From: Didymodactylos carnosus
Lineage: Eukaryota > Rotifera > Eurotatoria > Philodinida > Philodinidae
DNA length: 37,834 nucleotides
NCBI GenBank assembly: GCA_905250885.1
Contig: CAJNOQ010000993.1
Span: forward strand, 1 to 37,834
Direction of reading: 5' to 3'
Positions 36,001 through 37,834 of this stretch are shown piece after piece (positions within the stretch are counted from its first letter, which is position 1; each line of letters opens with the position of its first letter). The notes beneath the pieces are model-generated. The model was not told the origin of the DNA. It made no database searches and saw only the letters and a program-made list of their open reading frames with translations. The translations under genes were made by a program, and so were the position numbers.

Positions 36001-37017
36001 ATGAAAAATATTTATTTCATTTACTTCAGAATGGTTGCGGAAAATCGAGTTTATTTCGAACAGTTGGAGAAGTGAGTAGAGAAACCATTAATGTCAGACG
36101 AATATTCATATTTTTCTATTTTCCTTTTAAAGTTATGGCCAGTTTACGGTGGTGTTCTTACAAAGCCCAGTGCGGGACAATTATTTTATATTCCACAAGT
36201 AAGTTGATGTGATGACAATCGAAAGTATTTTTGTACAGACAGAAAATTAATTAAAAAGATGATATTCTTGCATTAAAATTTCTTGCTACTTGCTATTAAT
36301 CAATGGTATATAGTTGTTTCTCTTTGCATTTAGAAGCCATACATGACAATTGGAACGTTACGTGATCAAATAATCTATCCAGATTCCAGAGACGATATGC
36401 GACGTCGAGGTCTAACAGATAAAGATTTATTAAAATTGTTAGAAGAAGTTCAATTAACTTACATACTACAGCGTGAAGGTGGATTTGATGCAACACAAGA
36501 TTGGATGGATGTATTGAGCGGCGGAGGTAAACTAAATTAAAATTGGTCATTCGAGAAGTGTTCATTTTTTTTTTTGTTTTTTTTTTGTTTTCAGAAAAGC
36601 AAAGAATTGCTATGGCTCGAGTATTTTATTCAAGTAAATAGATAAAAAAATTTATGAAATAAATTGTTTTTCATGTAATAATTATGATTTAGAGCCACAA
36701 TTTGCAATTCTCGATGAATGTACAAGTGCTGTATCGGTAGATGTTGAAGCAAATATGTATGAATATTGTAAAACGGTAAGAAATAAATCTTTAACATATA
36801 ATCAATGTAATGTTTTCTCATTAATTCTAGGTGGGTATCACACTATTTACTGTATCTCACAGAAAGTCATTATGGAAACATCATGAAGTAAGTCATGAAA
36901 CTATTTTTATTACATTAATCATCCTTATTTTTATTCTAGTATTGTTTGTATATGGATGGGCGGGGTAAATATGAATTTAAACGTATTGATGAAAATACTC
37001 TCGAATTTGGATCATGA
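33073..37017 (+). CDS. ABCD3: Peroxisomal ABC half-transporter ABCD3 (PMP70), complete
   Basis: Peroxisomal membrane half-transporter; family members dimerise and import branched-chain and dicarboxylic acyl-CoAs and bile-acid precursors. Twenty-five exons: 33073-33185, 33240-33276, 33340-33386, 33566-33617, 33673-33761, 33832-33901, 33970-33996, 34121-34191, 34254-34377, 34436-34545, 34603-34692, 34839-34908, 34967-35036, 35096-35193, 35369-35460, 35573-35746, 35816-35846, 35905-35973, 36030-36071, 36133-36198, 36334-36526, 36595-36633, 36693-36775, 36831-36887, 36940-37017. They sum to 1992 nt, 663 residues (human 659). All introns are GT-AG. Motifs: [11 protein letters not shown] in the membrane domain, EAA-like [10 protein letters not shown] (277-286), Walker A GPNGCGKSS (from 477), signature LSGGEKQR (575), Walker B FAILDE (595-600), H-loop SH (628-629), and the C-terminal EFGS ending of ABCD3. 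ABCD3 rather than ABCD1/2 is favoured by overall similarity and this ending. No disruption is seen. Confidence 0.96.
35664..35684 (+). repeat. ABCD3: (AAT)7 repeat encoding seven asparagines in ABCD3
   Basis: Seven in-frame AAT codons in exon 16 give a poly-Asn run in the linker between the transmembrane domain and the nucleotide-binding domain, where the human protein has a non-repetitive segment. It is a coding microsatellite, likely length-variable and structurally tolerated. Confidence 0.9.
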
Positions 37018-37834
37018 GCATGTTTTATTTCTTCTATTCACAATTTCTCATACTTTTATGTTGTTGTTTTTTATATTATTGATGTTTGAAAATCTTTGAA
37101 AATGTTATTCTGTTTTAGTTTTTCTTGTTGTGTTTTGTGTGATGTTTGTTTTTCTTCACTTTTTGTTGTTTAAATTTAGATTTTATGCATTGTTCTATTC
37201 ATGTGTCGATCAGTACTTGATTCGTTTTTCTTTTCTTGTAATAAGCATAAGTATTTTTTGTACAAGTTTGCTTATTTTAAAATCTATTCATATCATATTT
37301 TTCTATATGAAAATGTTTTCAGTAAAAAAAACAATTCGTTCGAAAGACATTTGGAGACGAATTTAGCAAAGTGTAGACTTTAAAAAAAAGAAAACCCGGT
37401 TACTTGTTGTTTCAAAGAGAATCATTAGAATAATAAATTCTAGAAAGATTATTGCCATTTAGTTAGTAGAAATCGATGTTAACAAGAGATGTGGAGAGAC
37501 GACTTATACAGTCTATCTTTTGAAAACGGTGTTTGACAAAAAAACAAATTCGATCTTGGCCTCTTCAGCAAAAATCAAAAAAATAAATTTCGTATATTAT
37601 ATATTTATCTGCTGTTTTTAACCTAGGTTACCAAAATAAACAAGCCATCAGCAAGTTCGATTTTCTAGGAAGTTATTTTTTCCATTATTCGATGTCGAAT
37701 CGCCGACTTTTTTGGTCAATGATCGAAGTGACAAAAAAACACATCAAGTATAGGTCATTCGATTTCATTTTTCACGCACATAAAGGTACACAAGAAAAGC
37801 TGCTTTTGTGGCGAAAAGTAGAAAGTACCATTGC
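37018..37834 (+). other. 3' UTR of ABCD3 and right flank
   Basis: T-rich, non-coding sequence follows the stop. AATAAA hexamers occur at 37432-37437, 37582-37587 and 37635-37640; any may be the poly(A) signal. The open stretch 37130-37366 is T-rich and hydrophobic by composition and not a supported gene. No further gene starts before the window ends. Confidence 0.5.

Noticed and set aside
1-37834. Search for tRNA genes, rRNA, CRISPR arrays, telomeric repeats or a bacterial-type gene cluster
   Set aside because: None recognised by reading both strands. The spliced structure and animal orthologues make a prokaryotic system implausible, and I found no viral or toxin genes.

Overview
The window is animal nuclear DNA. 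It is strongly A+T-rich, its genes are split by many short GT-AG introns (often 50-70 nt), and two of its genes are unmistakable metazoan orthologues. Short introns, A+T-rich codons and AAT/ACA-type low-complexity tracts inside the genes suggest a small-genome invertebrate. A bdelloid rotifer or related spiralian is my best guess, but this is inference and the species is not proven. All recognisable genes are on the + strand.

Layout: (1) bases 1-141 look like the 3' end of an unrecognised gene, with a poly(A) signal at 211. (2) 815-4123 is a four-exon gene for a roughly 1030-residue ankyrin-repeat protein ending in a SOCS-box-like segment, so a likely substrate adaptor of a cullin-RING ubiquitin ligase. 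(3) 4124-9694 is a 5.6-kb spacer without a convincing gene. It holds two long inverted-repeat (fold-back) elements (5010-6091, 8551-9125) and, between them, a compact hAT-like MITE (6317-6662) with terminal inverted repeats and an 8-bp target-site duplication. (4) 9695-31754 is a complete 30-exon UBR4 (pushover/BIG/p600) gene. The exons as I delimit them add up to 16158 nt, an exact reading frame of 5385 residues, with UBR box, beta-sandwich, cysteine cluster and C-terminal hemi-RING region all present. (5) 33073-37017 is a complete 25-exon ABCD3 (PMP70) gene for a 663-residue peroxisomal ABC half-transporter with all nucleotide-binding motifs intact. (6) 37018-37834 is its 3' flank.

The genes are not an operon-like system. 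UBR4 and the ankyrin/SOCS protein both belong to ubiquitin ligation, but nothing in the sequence ties them together, and ABCD3 serves peroxisomal lipid import. I do not see an undescribed multi-gene system. The less ordinary signals are the transposon-derived inverted repeats (one a large potential hairpin inside a UBR4 intron), low-complexity insertions beside UBR4's functional domains, and consensus 3' splice sites 22-25 nt upstream of the UBR4 and ABCD3 start codons, which hint at spliced-leader trans-splicing or 5'-UTR introns. Exon boundaries were placed by eye from reading frame, GT-AG consensus and recalled family similarity; no alignment was run.
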